Source of the DNA: Candidatus Nanohalarchaeota archaeon
GTDB taxonomy: Archaea > EX4484-52 > B79-G9
NCBI GenBank assembly: GCA_003660865.1
Contig: QMVA01000013.1
Span: forward strand, 1-16,298
DNA: 16,298 bases
Reading direction: 5' to 3'
A program made the position numbers and the translations under genes. Positions 6,798-13,028 of this stretch are shown in pieces (within the stretch, counting starts at the first letter, position 1; each line of letters opens with the position of its first letter). The notes under the pieces were generated by a model that was not told the DNA's origin, made no database searches, and saw nothing but the letters and a program-made list of their open reading frames with translations.

Positions 6798-9449
6798 TTA
6801 GTCATCTATCCTGATGTCCTTTAGAAGCACAATCTTAGCGCTGCCTTCTGCCTCCTTGTCTTTCGCCCAGTCAGCTACATCTGTGAGCACTTTGACTTTT
6901 GCAGGATCCATATTCCCACTGGCATCCTTGAACAGGTGATGATGCAGCATAATTATGCATATATTATAGTTACCCAGTGCATATTCGCATGAATTCTCAA
7001 TATCCTCTGCTGTATTGGCACGATTTTCCGCCCAGTTATAAAACTCTGCAGTTACAGGAAGATGCAAAATACCGTATTTATCCTTTTTGAATGCTCTCCC
7101 GCCGGCAAAATCATCATACCCTGATGAAATGATATTTATCTTCTGCATACTCAGTGCCATAAGCGTATTATCACTATATTCATGGAACGGAGGCACAAAT
7201 GTTACGGGTCTGGCGCCAATGGCTCTTTCAAGTATATTACGACCTCCAAAGACCTTAGTCATCGCAATAGCATATGATATGTCCCTGAACTCATGCATAC
7301 TGTGATCATACCCGTGAAGTGCAAATTCAATGGACTTATCACTCCTGATACTTTTGAGGTAATCGCTTATAACCGGATCATCATACAACTTGTCATTATA
7401 CTGATTTGCCGGGACAACAGACAATACTTGCGGGACGTTCCTTGCTCTCAGTGTTTCTGTAATATTAATCGCGCTCCTGTCAGACCAAAACGGACCTAAA
7501 TCATCGCTTCTGAATACGATATATTTCTTTTTTGGAGGCGGTGCAGGCAGTATCTTATGTTTTCCAATAGTCTTAAGTTCCACACCCTGCTCTTCCTTTG
7601 ACTTTACCCAATCCAGTACTTCTGCAAGCAATGCTATCTTCTCAGGATCAATGTTGTTCTCTGTATCCACAAACAGATGCGAATGTACCACGATCACACA
7701 TGTCTCAAATGCGTCCATCGCATTTCCACATGAGGATTCAATCTCCTGCGCACTATAAAGAGAACCGGTACCCCAGTTATAAAAATCTGTTGTTGCAGGT
7801 ATATTCCACAATCCGGGAGGATATTCCCTGAACCCATGCCCCATATCAATTGCATTCCACCCTGCTGAAAAATAATTCATACCCTGGCTATTTGCAGCAT
7901 AAAGCGTGCTTTCATCATAAGCATAATATGGCGGAATAAAAGTGACCGGCTCCACATATAAGCTTTTCTTAATCATCTCTTTGGCATCTCTGATCTTTTC
8001 TTCTGCTGCATGCTGGCTTATCCCCAGAAACTCATTATAATCATGATTCAGTCCGTGTATGGCAATCTCTATTTTCGCGTCCGTGCTTATACTCTTCAGG
8101 TAACTCACAAGTTTTGGATCCTGTTCAAGCTGGATTGTACCTCCTGCAGTAATCGGCACTATTCCAAGAGTCTGTGGAATGCCCTTATTGCGCAGAAAAT
8201 TAGTTACATATATAGCATTATCAACAGACCACCACGGACCGATATCATCATTCCTTATGATAATCGTTTTGCCCTTGCTGCAATCCCGTGGGCATGCACT
8301 AACTGTTTCAGATTCTTCGCATATCCCGTTGCCGCATACATAAGAATTATAGCAGTCAGTATCCTGCTCATCAATAACACCGTCACAGTCATTATCTATC
8401 CCATCAACACAATTTACCTCGTAATCCAGAACATCAATCCATCCTCCATTATAGCACAGTTTAACTGGTCTGCTGACACATGCGTACTCTGCAAAGCATT
8501 TACCATCTCCTGCGCATTCGTCCTCTTTGCAGCATATAGATTCAGCAGACCACAAATCAGGCTTGCAGTTTAAGTTATCGGCGCAGTCAGCGCCATTGCA
8601 GTTTTCTTCATATCCCACATCAATTGCTCCGATTGTCTTCACAAGCTTATTGTTGTCTTCGTCAGACTCCTCAACACGTCCTTCCCAGTCTATCACAGCA
8701 GAAACAGTAACTCTCTGTCCGCAATCCACACCAATCAAGGCGCATGTAAACCCTCCGGTAACATCGCATTCGCCGGGTGCAGGCACACTAAACCTGTAAC
8801 TCGGATTGCCTGCAAATTCATCTGTGGTTCCTTCATTGCGAAGCTTTATTAAAAAATCACTATCACTTGAATCATCCCCAACATTGCAATATTTCACTTT
8901 AATATAGGTTGTGCCGTCATAATAAATATCATCTAGTACGAGGTCTGGCTTGCTTTCAGGAAGTGCAGGACCACCTCCCACCGATCCGGAAGGATGCGGT
9001 AACTTATTACTTTCATCAGCTTGCCTGTTATCTGTCTCGCCCTCAACTTCTGAATCATAGTCGATATTATCCACGTTATCTCCATTTGAATCATCAGACC
9101 TGCCACGGGATTCATCAATTTGCCCGTAGTCCGGCTCTTCCTCAACCACTGAACCCACGTCCATGCTATCTGCATTATTATCATCTTCTTCTGCTTCATC
9201 GCCTGTTTTCTTTTCATCATTCACAGTATCAGTATCCATATCCTCCTCACTCAGACTATCATGCTTGGGAAGCGATGCAACTTCTGAATCGTCAGCATTA
9301 CTATCATTATCAAAAGTATCACCCATCCCGGAACTGCCAGCCTGATCATCGCCCACTTGCTGCGTTTGCGCATAGGCAGGTACAAGAGAAAATAAATAAG
9401 CAGATACAATAAAAAAAACAAACAAAAACTTTAATTTATTTGCAGACAT
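6798..9449 (-). CDS. Secreted multi-domain protein: CARDB, Cys-rich modules, two deacetylase domains
   Basis: Large exported protein (883 residues from ATG 9449; numbering here includes 3 codons back to GTG 9458). A signal peptide ends near AYA-Q (about 30). Residues 33-155 are a very acidic, Asp/Ser/Asn-rich linker. A CARDB-like beta domain follows (about 168-275; KPDLVLDDIYY, CNVGDDSSDSDF, ESDEDNNK). Next are a Cys-rich stretch (287-330), a MopE-type DGIDNDCDGVID motif (352-363) and an NGICE-type module (375-393). Two deacetylase domains end the chain. The first (398-635) has RNDDIG, HGLNHDYNEF, PPYYAY and VVHSHLF; the second (645-884) has RSDDLG, HGYDHSMHEF, PPFHEY and MLHHHLF. AGGTGA (9455-9460) sits 5 nt before ATG 9449, which decides the start. 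It heads the operon with the next two genes. The front half probably binds a surface or glycan; that is inference. Confidence 0.85.
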   Translation of the reverse strand: MSANKLKFLFVFFIVSAYLFSLVPAYAQTQQVGDDQAGSSGMGDTFDNDSNADDSEVASLPKHDSLSEEDMDTDTVNDEKKTGDEAEEDDNNADSMDVGSVVEEEPDYGQIDESRGRSDDSNGDNVDNIDYDSEVEGETDNRQADESNKLPHPSGSVGGGPALPESKPDLVLDDIYYDGTTYIKVKYCNVGDDSSDSDFLIKLRNEGTTDEFAGNPSYRFSVPAPGECDVTGGFTCALIGVDCGQRVTVSAVIDWEGRVEESDEDNNKLVKTIGAIDVGYEENCNGADCADNLNCKPDLWSAESICCKEDECAGDGKCFAEYACVSRPVKLCYNGGWIDVLDYEVNCVDGIDNDCDGVIDEQDTDCYNSYVCGNGICEESETVSACPRDCSKGKTIIIRNDDIGPWWSVDNAIYVTNFLRNKGIPQTLGIVPITAGGTIQLEQDPKLVSYLKSISTDAKIEIAIHGLNHDYNEFLGISQHAAEEKIRDAKEMIKKSLYVEPVTFIPPYYAYDESTLYAANSQGMNYFSAGWNAIDMGHGFREYPPGLWNIPATTDFYNWGTGSLYSAQEIESSCGNAMDAFETCVIVVHSHLFVDTENNIDPEKIALLAEVLDWVKSKEEQGVELKTIGKHKILPAPPPKKKYIVFRSDDLGPFWSDRSAINITETLRARNVPQVLSVVPANQYNDKLYDDPVISDYLKSIRSDKSIEFALHGYDHSMHEFRDISYAIAMTKVFGGRNILERAIGARPVTFVPPFHEYSDNTLMALSMQKINIISSGYDDFAGGRAFKKDKYGILHLPVTAEFYNWAENRANTAEDIENSCEYALGNYNICIIMLHHHLFKDASGNMDPAKVKVLTDVADWAKDKEAEGSAKIVLLKDIRIDD

Positions 9450-9458
9450 ACATTTCAC

Positions 9459-9722
9459 CTATCAATTCGAAAAGTAACACCTGAAATCCGATATACTCAA
9501 GACAGGATGATGTCTTTAACTATATTCCAGTCGCAGAGAAAGCGGGAATATCAGATCCACCATAGATTACTGTACAGAAAACAATATAAACACCGTCTGT
9601 TCCAGAAAATAAATGGATTGTCTTATGAAAACGGAAAATAACAAGACGCTTCGTTGTTATCAATATCAGATGAAACCAGAAACTAAAGTAAAAACCTAAA
9701 GACTGTAGAAATATCAGTTCTT
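9459..9722. other. Intergenic region with two hairpins
   Basis: No coding signal is visible in 264 bases. AGGTGA at 9455-9460 belongs to the downstream minus-strand gene. A TATA-like TTTATATTG on the minus strand near 9580-9590 could serve that operon. One hairpin at 9499-9516 resembles the end of the dispersed repeat and is listed separately. A second, ATAACAA 9638-9644 with TTGTTAT 9654-9660, has a 9-nt loop and no T-run. Confidence 0.5.
9499..9525 (+). repeat. Mini version of the hairpin repeat
   Basis: AAGACA 9499-9504 pairs with TGTCTT 9511-9516 across a 6-nt loop and is followed by TAACTATAT. ATGTCTTTAACTATAT (9510-9525) matches the 3' arm and tail of the inverted copy near 841-856 (minus strand, ATGTCTTCAACTATAT) at 15 of 16 positions. 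The conserved TTTGTCCA loop is missing. Confidence 0.45.
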
Positions 9723-9977
9723 TTATTTCTTCTTCTTAAGTTTTGCAATCAATATACTCTTATTGCACTTTTCACATCGCGGCCTGTAAGGTTTCCTCGG
9801 GAATAACTCCTTCTTTTCCTGATCATGACCACAGAAAGGACATTTCAGGATATAGTGGAACTCTTCTTCGCCTCTTATGCGCCACATGACAATCTTACCT
9901 GTAGGTTCACCTTTTTCATTATCAAGCGTACGATTCGTGAAGTAATTTGTATCATTAATATTTGGAAAATCCGTCAT
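9723..9977 (-). CDS. Small zinc-ribbon protein, function unknown
   Basis: 84 residues. A polar N-terminal half is followed by CPFCGHDQ (Cys46, Cys49) and CEKC (Cys68, Cys71). The two CxxC pairs, 18 residues apart, form a classic zinc ribbon, and the chain ends in a lysine-rich tail (IAKLKKKK). The basic tail and zinc ribbon fit a nucleic-acid or ribosome-associated role, but nothing visible identifies a partner. A TATA-like TTAATATAAAG on the minus strand near 10010-10020 lies about 36 nt before the ATG. It stands alone, more than 260 bases from the next gene on its strand and divergent from the OB-fold gene. Confidence 0.8.
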   Translation of the reverse strand: MTDFPNINDTNYFTNRTLDNEKGEPTGKIVMWRIRGEEEFHYILKCPFCGHDQEKKELFPRKPYRPRCEKCNKSILIAKLKKKK

Positions 9978-10239
9978 ATTATCATATGCTTACTAGAATT
10001 ATAGCTTTATATTAATTGTTGTGATGAAATATATATAGTGAATCCACGAACTTTTCAATAGTATATGGATTTCCATATCACAAGAGTGCGTCTCAAACTT
10101 TTGGGCAGGCTTATAATCCTCATCCGTTGGTGATTTATGCTTAATTATAACTACAAATAGTTAGCCGGTTGACTATAATACAAAAAAGAGCAAAATCATT
10201 ATGGCAGATAAATATATAAAATATAAACTGCAACCAAAT
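9978..10239. other. Divergent intergenic region with two dyads and two 22-codon mini-ORFs
   Basis: This lies between the zinc-ribbon gene and the OB-fold gene. ATATGGA 10063-10069 and TCCATAT 10072-10078 form a tight palindrome. ATAGTTAGCC at 10157-10166 and GGTTGACTAT at 10167-10176 form a 20-bp near-dyad about 35 nt before the OB-fold promoter, a plausible operator. Mini-ORFs of 22 residues exist on both strands: + 10065-10133, beginning MDFHITRVRL, and minus from ATG 10123 (10055-10123), beginning MRIISLPKSL. The latter has a TATA-like box about 23 nt upstream. I do not claim either as a gene. Confidence 0.4.
10209..10228 (+). promoter_or_regulatory. TATA box for the upstream ORF and OB-fold gene
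   Basis: The AT-only run containing TATATAAA (10213-10220) is centred about 24 nt before ATG 10240, the spacing for a leaderless start at the small upstream ORF. For the OB-fold start at 10287 it would leave a leader of about 45 nt. Confidence 0.55.
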
Positions 10240-10281
10240 ATGAGTTCTTTTATGGAACAAAAAATATTCAAAGCGAGGTAA
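10240..10281 (+). CDS. Possible 13-residue leaderless upstream ORF
   Basis: ATG 10240 opens MSSFMEQKIFKAR and ends at TAA 10279-10281. That stop overlaps an ATG at 10281-10283 in the frame of the OB-fold gene (TAATG). The ribosome site GAGGT (10275-10279) lies inside its last codons. The position relative to the TATA box suggests that transcription starts at or next to this ATG. It may couple or tune translation of the next gene, or it may be chance. Confidence 0.35.
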   Translation: MSSFMEQKIFKAR

Positions 10282-10286
10282 TGTAT

Positions 10287-10574
10287 ATGAAAATTTCGAA
10301 AATAGCAGTGGATTCAAAAGATGTTGAGGTGGAGGCATCAGTAATCGAGGTAGGGGAACCAAGGACAGTAAACACGCGCTTCGGTCCAAGAAGTGTCGCA
10401 ACGGCAGTCATTGAAGACGATACAGGAAGAATTAACCTGAGCCTCTGGGAAGACCAGATAACAACAGTTTCCGCAGCCAAGAAAATAAAGATAAAAGGCG
10501 CTTATGTGACAGAGTGGAGTAACAATCTACAGATAAACCTCTCAAAGCAGTCAGAGCTTGAAGTTGTCGAGTAA
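10287..10574 (+). CDS. OB-fold single-stranded nucleic-acid-binding protein (RPA-like)
   Basis: 95 residues forming one OB fold, the minimal size for an archaeal RPA/SSB-like unit. VEVEASVIEVGEPRTVNTRFGPRSVATAVIEDDTGRINLSLWEDQI has the strand order of RPA70-type nucleic-acid-binding domains: a basic, turn-forming loop (about 25-36), the DDTGRI turn (44-49) and an aromatic LW (53-54). NNLQINLSKQSELEVV closes the barrel. It lacks a zinc finger and a second OB, so it may act as a subunit or a stress-related accessory SSB. ATG 10287 is used because GAGGT sits 7 nt upstream and MKIS is the natural N-terminus; ATG 10281 is the alternative. Two T-tracts follow the stop. Confidence 0.85.
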   Translation: MKISKIAVDSKDVEVEASVIEVGEPRTVNTRFGPRSVATAVIEDDTGRINLSLWEDQITTVSAAKKIKIKGAYVTEWSNNLQINLSKQSELEVVE

Positions 10575-10595
10575 ATTTTAGGGGTATACTGTACA

Positions 10596-10647
10596 TTTTT
10601 TTATTATCGCGCCAGATATTCATCTCTGGTCATATTTTTTTCTTTTT
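10596..10647 (+). terminator. T-tract terminators after the OB-fold gene
   Basis: A run of seven T (10596-10602) lies 22 nt after the stop. Next comes a small hairpin, CCAGA 10612-10616 with TCTGG 10625-10629, and then T-runs at 10635-10641 and 10643-10647. T-runs alone suffice for archaeal RNA polymerase termination. The facing glycosylase gene ends at 10711 with no matching T-run on its own strand. Confidence 0.6.
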
Positions 10648-10710
10648 GATATTTCAGATTATGTCTTTCTATAGATTTGTAGTTTTCAATATTTATTGCG
10701 TAATCCCGCT

Positions 10711-11514
10711 TCACCTATTATCGCACAAAAACTTCTGCAAGTAGAGCTCTGCTAGTCCCGCGAATTTCCCGAACTTCTTTTTTGCAAAGCTCCTGACCTC
10801 AAAATCATTCAATAGATCAACCCTGTAAGCGCTCTTGAATATCTTCTTAATCAGCCTATCAACATAAAAATAACCATAATCCCTTAACTGAAACAGCCGA
10901 AATATATCCATAGAATATGGTCCAAATCCCAGGACTTCACTCATCCTCATTAAATCTGTCTTGTCCTTTGACCTGAAATACCTGCACATATCAACAATAA
11001 ACTTATCCCTGTATCCTACACCGCACTTCAAAAGGATCTGTGGACGCGCAAGAATCTGCCCCGGCTCCGGGAAATATACCCCTTCCCCGTAAGCATCAAC
11101 AATCTTTCCAATTATTATCTTATACTGCCTGAAACTGACATTCTGTGAACAGATTATGCAGACTGCTGCCTCAAAATCAGAAAAAGCAGAAAGCAGCCGG
11201 TTGCCATATATGGAATCATAATGGCAGTTAAGCACCTTATCATCACGCACGATGGTATAGAAATCAGAAAATTCCTCATTAATCCCCAAGCAATATGAAA
11301 CTCTCTCTTTTAGAAACTCAACACCTTCTGCATCAACATCCCCATCAATTTTCATCTCTAAATAATTTCCATCCTGGAAAAATTCCAGAAGTACCGGCTT
11401 TTTCTTATATAAGACAGTTCTTATGGGTGCATCACCAAAAAAAAAGAAAAACGGCTTATATTTTATGATATTAGATAAGCTGAAATCATCTGCCACAGGC
11501 ATCTTAACAATCAC
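10711..11514 (-). CDS. AlkA/OGG-like HhH-GPD DNA glycosylase
   Basis: 267 residues; base-excision repair of damaged DNA bases. The N-terminal 90 residues form a beta-rich AlkA/OGG-type lead domain. FEAAVCIICSQNVSFRQYKI (114-133) corresponds to the helix with the ISQQ-type motif. FPEPGQILARPQILLKCGVGYRDKFI (148-173) is the linker and G-GYR block. LGFGPYSMDIF (195-205) is the helix-hairpin-helix. YVDRLIKK (217-224) supplies the catalytic Asp219. The position that is Lys in bifunctional OGG1 is not Lys here, which suggests a monofunctional, AlkA-like glycosylase. A GTG start directly after the TGA of the kinase-like gene is used, with GGTGA 5 nt upstream; ATG 11502 is the alternative. The two genes form an operon. 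The F-rich stretch PFFFFFG (21-27) is odd but in frame. Confidence 0.83.
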   Translation of the reverse strand: MIVKMPVADDFSLSNIIKYKPFFFFFGDAPIRTVLYKKKPVLLEFFQDGNYLEMKIDGDVDAEGVEFLKERVSYCLGINEEFSDFYTIVRDDKVLNCHYDSIYGNRLLSAFSDFEAAVCIICSQNVSFRQYKIIIGKIVDAYGEGVYFPEPGQILARPQILLKCGVGYRDKFIVDMCRYFRSKDKTDLMRMSEVLGFGPYSMDIFRLFQLRDYGYFYVDRLIKKIFKSAYRVDLLNDFEVRSFAKKKFGKFAGLAELYLQKFLCDNR

Positions 11515-12045
11515 TCAATCACCTGTGTATCCAATGTCTTTCATCACTTTGTCCACCCGCAGATGAAGTTCATCTGGCGTAGAATCATTGTTTATAGTCG
11601 CAGAAGCCATTGAAAATACCCCGTCAAGCCCTTTATTGATGACATCATCGTAATCCCGCGAAGATACATCGTCGATGCCAAGTGCATCAGCTCTTGTAAT
11701 CCTTGAGCTTTTTGGTGCGCGGACCTCAATTAAAAAAAATTCATCTGCATTCCTCTCAAAAAATTCAACTTCAGCCGGACTCCTAAAACCCACAATACTG
11801 ACCTTTCCGGAATCATGGCAACGCTCATAAATCATCTGCGCAACAATATCCAATCCCTTCGCTTCCCTGAGCTCATTTCCAAGTTCAAGCATTGTCCTCT
11901 TGGAGACATCCCTGTTGCACTTAACAAGTTCATCGCGCAAGACATCACTCATGACGTACTTCTGGAACCCGTACTTTGACTCAATATAGTCTGCAACAGT
12001 ATCCTTTCCAGAACGTGCAAGACCGCATACGCCAATAATCTTCAT
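11515..12045 (-). CDS. P-loop kinase-like protein (dephospho-CoA kinase/UPF0200-like)
   Basis: 176 residues from ATG 12045. MKIIGVCGLARSGKDTVADY carries the Walker A loop (GLARSGKDT, residues 8-16) at the very N-terminus, as in nucleoside/nucleotide kinases and the COG0237-like archaeal proteins. VSIVGFRSPAEVEFF followed by FFLIEVRAP corresponds to the strand with the xGxR-xxEVE motif of that group, and a basic SSRITRADAL segment follows as lid. The substrate cannot be told: dephospho-CoA kinase, dNMP kinase or an uncharacterised UPF0200-type ATPase are all possible. The open frame extends to 12081, but a TATA box centred 27 nt before ATG 12045 supports a leaderless start there. Its stop abuts the glycosylase start, so the two are probably co-transcribed and may both serve nucleotide or DNA quality control. 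Confidence 0.75.
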   Translation of the reverse strand: MKIIGVCGLARSGKDTVADYIESKYGFQKYVMSDVLRDELVKCNRDVSKRTMLELGNELREAKGLDIVAQMIYERCHDSGKVSIVGFRSPAEVEFFERNADEFFLIEVRAPKSSRITRADALGIDDVSSRDYDDVINKGLDGVFSMASATINNDSTPDELHLRVDKVMKDIGYTGD

Positions 12046-12066
12046 AAGCATAACTCTGAATCTGCA

Positions 12067-12078
12067 GATATAAAAAAT
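12067..12078 (-). promoter_or_regulatory. TATA box for the kinase-glycosylase pair
   Basis: On the minus strand ATTTTTTATATC is centred about 27 nt before ATG 12045, fitting a leaderless transcript and supporting that start over the longer frame. Confidence 0.55.
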
Positions 12079-12114
12079 CATGTGCTAAAGAATCTCTCAC
12101 CAAAAGACACATTC

Positions 12115-12606
12115 TTAACTAGCTTTCTTGCTTTTTCCTATCCCAAACGGGTGTACCTTAGCAGATACGTTACCATTGTGCGCATCAATATTGATTGCAA
12201 CAATCGCAAGATGTTTTGTAATCACACTGACGATCCAATATGGTGCCTTTGCGCCATGCAGCGCAAAAAACAGCCTCTGTACCTCAAAAGACTTATAATT
12301 TTTTTCATAATACTCTTTGGCGATTTCAAGTGCACGATTTGCAGTCACCGCGAGATTAGAAATATCAATGGTATGTATCTGTGAACCCTCTGGTTTGAAG
12401 GGTGATCCTTCATCTTTTATACGCACTTCGTCACCCACGCTGACAGACATAATCCTGTGAACACTTCCATCATAAAAGTTCAACTCCCACGAACCGGTTT
12501 TCCAGTCGTCCAGAAACGAAAGCGCAGAGCAGAAGCGTTTTCCCTCCAGTTTCTCATCAACATCTTTTTGCTTATGCACTCTCTTGAGCGCTTCAATAAT
12601 TTCCAT
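12115..12606 (-). CDS. Uncharacterised protein with possible PepSY-like C-terminal half
   Basis: 163 residues, no signal peptide and no membrane segment. The N-terminal half is charged. The C-terminal half has ANRALEIAKEYYEKNY (helix), then YWIVSVITKHLAIVAINIDAHNGNV. This helix-then-strands pattern ending in a (V)xIDAxxGxV turn is what PepSY-like domains show. That is a pattern match only, and a cytosolic PepSY-like protein would be unusual. TTTATAAAAT (plus coordinates 12636-12645) lies about 34 nt before the ATG, giving a leader of only about 8 nt and no clear ribosome site. It is a single gene with hairpin copy D just upstream of its promoter. Confidence 0.7.
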   Translation of the reverse strand: MEIIEALKRVHKQKDVDEKLEGKRFCSALSFLDDWKTGSWELNFYDGSVHRIMSVSVGDEVRIKDEGSPFKPEGSQIHTIDISNLAVTANRALEIAKEYYEKNYKSFEVQRLFFALHGAKAPYWIVSVITKHLAIVAINIDAHNGNVSAKVHPFGIGKSKKAS

Positions 12607-12635
12607 AGTATCAACTGCATAATTTGGTAATCAAC

Positions 12636-12645
12636 TTTATAAAAT
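12636..12645 (-). promoter_or_regulatory. TATA box for the gene at 12606
   Basis: On the minus strand ATTTTATAAA is centred about 34 nt before the start codon, giving a predicted leader of under 10 nt. Hairpin copy D lies 15 nt further upstream. Confidence 0.45.
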
Positions 12646-12660
12646 ATCTGTAATTTCAGT

Positions 12661-12716
12661 CGATAACCATTGAAATTCTGGATAAGCCTACCTATTTCCA
12701 AGCTTCCTGATTATCG
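12661..12716 (-). repeat. Distant copy of the hairpin repeat (copy D)
   Basis: On the minus strand CGATAATC pairs with GGTTATCG (8 bp, one G-T wobble) across a 40-nt loop. The loop contains CTTGG, then five bases, GGTAG, then TTATCCA. Copy A has CTTGG, five bases, GGTAG, then TTTGTCCA. The order, spacing and stem length agree with copies A and B, but the stem sequence is unrelated. As with A and B, it lies upstream of a TATA box. Confidence 0.45.
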
Positions 12717-12731
12717 GCACAGGCATTACAC

Positions 12732-12941
12732 TTAATCAATAAAGGCAAACAATTCAGGGGATACACGCGCTAAGTCTATCTTGCTGTATTCTGAGATGGC
12801 ATGCGAACATGGAGCCCCGTGCAAACTACACTTGGATACGCAGCAATCCCGGTGAACAAAACCACCTTTATACTCACAAAGAACAAGATTATCTCCCCCT
12901 TTATGCAACTTATCATTACAGATTTTACAATTAACAGGCAT
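12732..12941 (-). CDS. Cys/His-rich mini protein, likely zinc-binding
   Basis: 69 residues with eight Cys and three His: CKIC (5, 8), C22, H30, C33, C34, C38, H41, C45 and H47. The order CxxC, x13, C, x7, HxxC, then CxxHxxxC can hold two zinc ions in a RING- or treble-clef-like cross-brace, but I cannot assign a family. The C-terminal 20 residues have no Cys. CTTTATATACAG on the minus strand is centred about 26 nt before the ATG, the leaderless spacing, which supports a real gene. Neighbours are the pseudogene upstream and hairpin copy D just downstream. Function unknown; a protein-protein adaptor or nucleic-acid-binding role would be guesses. Confidence 0.72.
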   Translation of the reverse strand: MPVNCKICNDKLHKGGDNLVLCEYKGGFVHRDCCVSKCSLHGAPCSHAISEYSKIDLARVSPELFAFID

Positions 12942-12961
12942 AGTAAATTATAGGTTGAGCC

Positions 12962-12972
12962 TGTATATAAAG
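12962..12972 (-). promoter_or_regulatory. TATA box for the Cys/His-rich gene
   Basis: TTTATATACA on the minus strand is centred about 26 nt before ATG 12941, fitting a leaderless transcript. Confidence 0.55.
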
Positions 12973-13028
12973 ATTTCTTTGGCGAATTCCAATTCATATT
13001 TGCTTTCCTGAAAATGAGAACCCAACAA

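Noticed and set aside
8010..8573. 187-codon plus-strand open frame
   Set aside because: It is antisense to the Cys-rich and deacetylase part of the large secreted protein, has no ribosome site and no recognisable domain.
10085..10140. tRNA-like stretch with an apparent anticodon-like loop
   Set aside because: No acceptor stem, no D-arm pairing and no T-loop GTTCRA sequence could be found on either strand.
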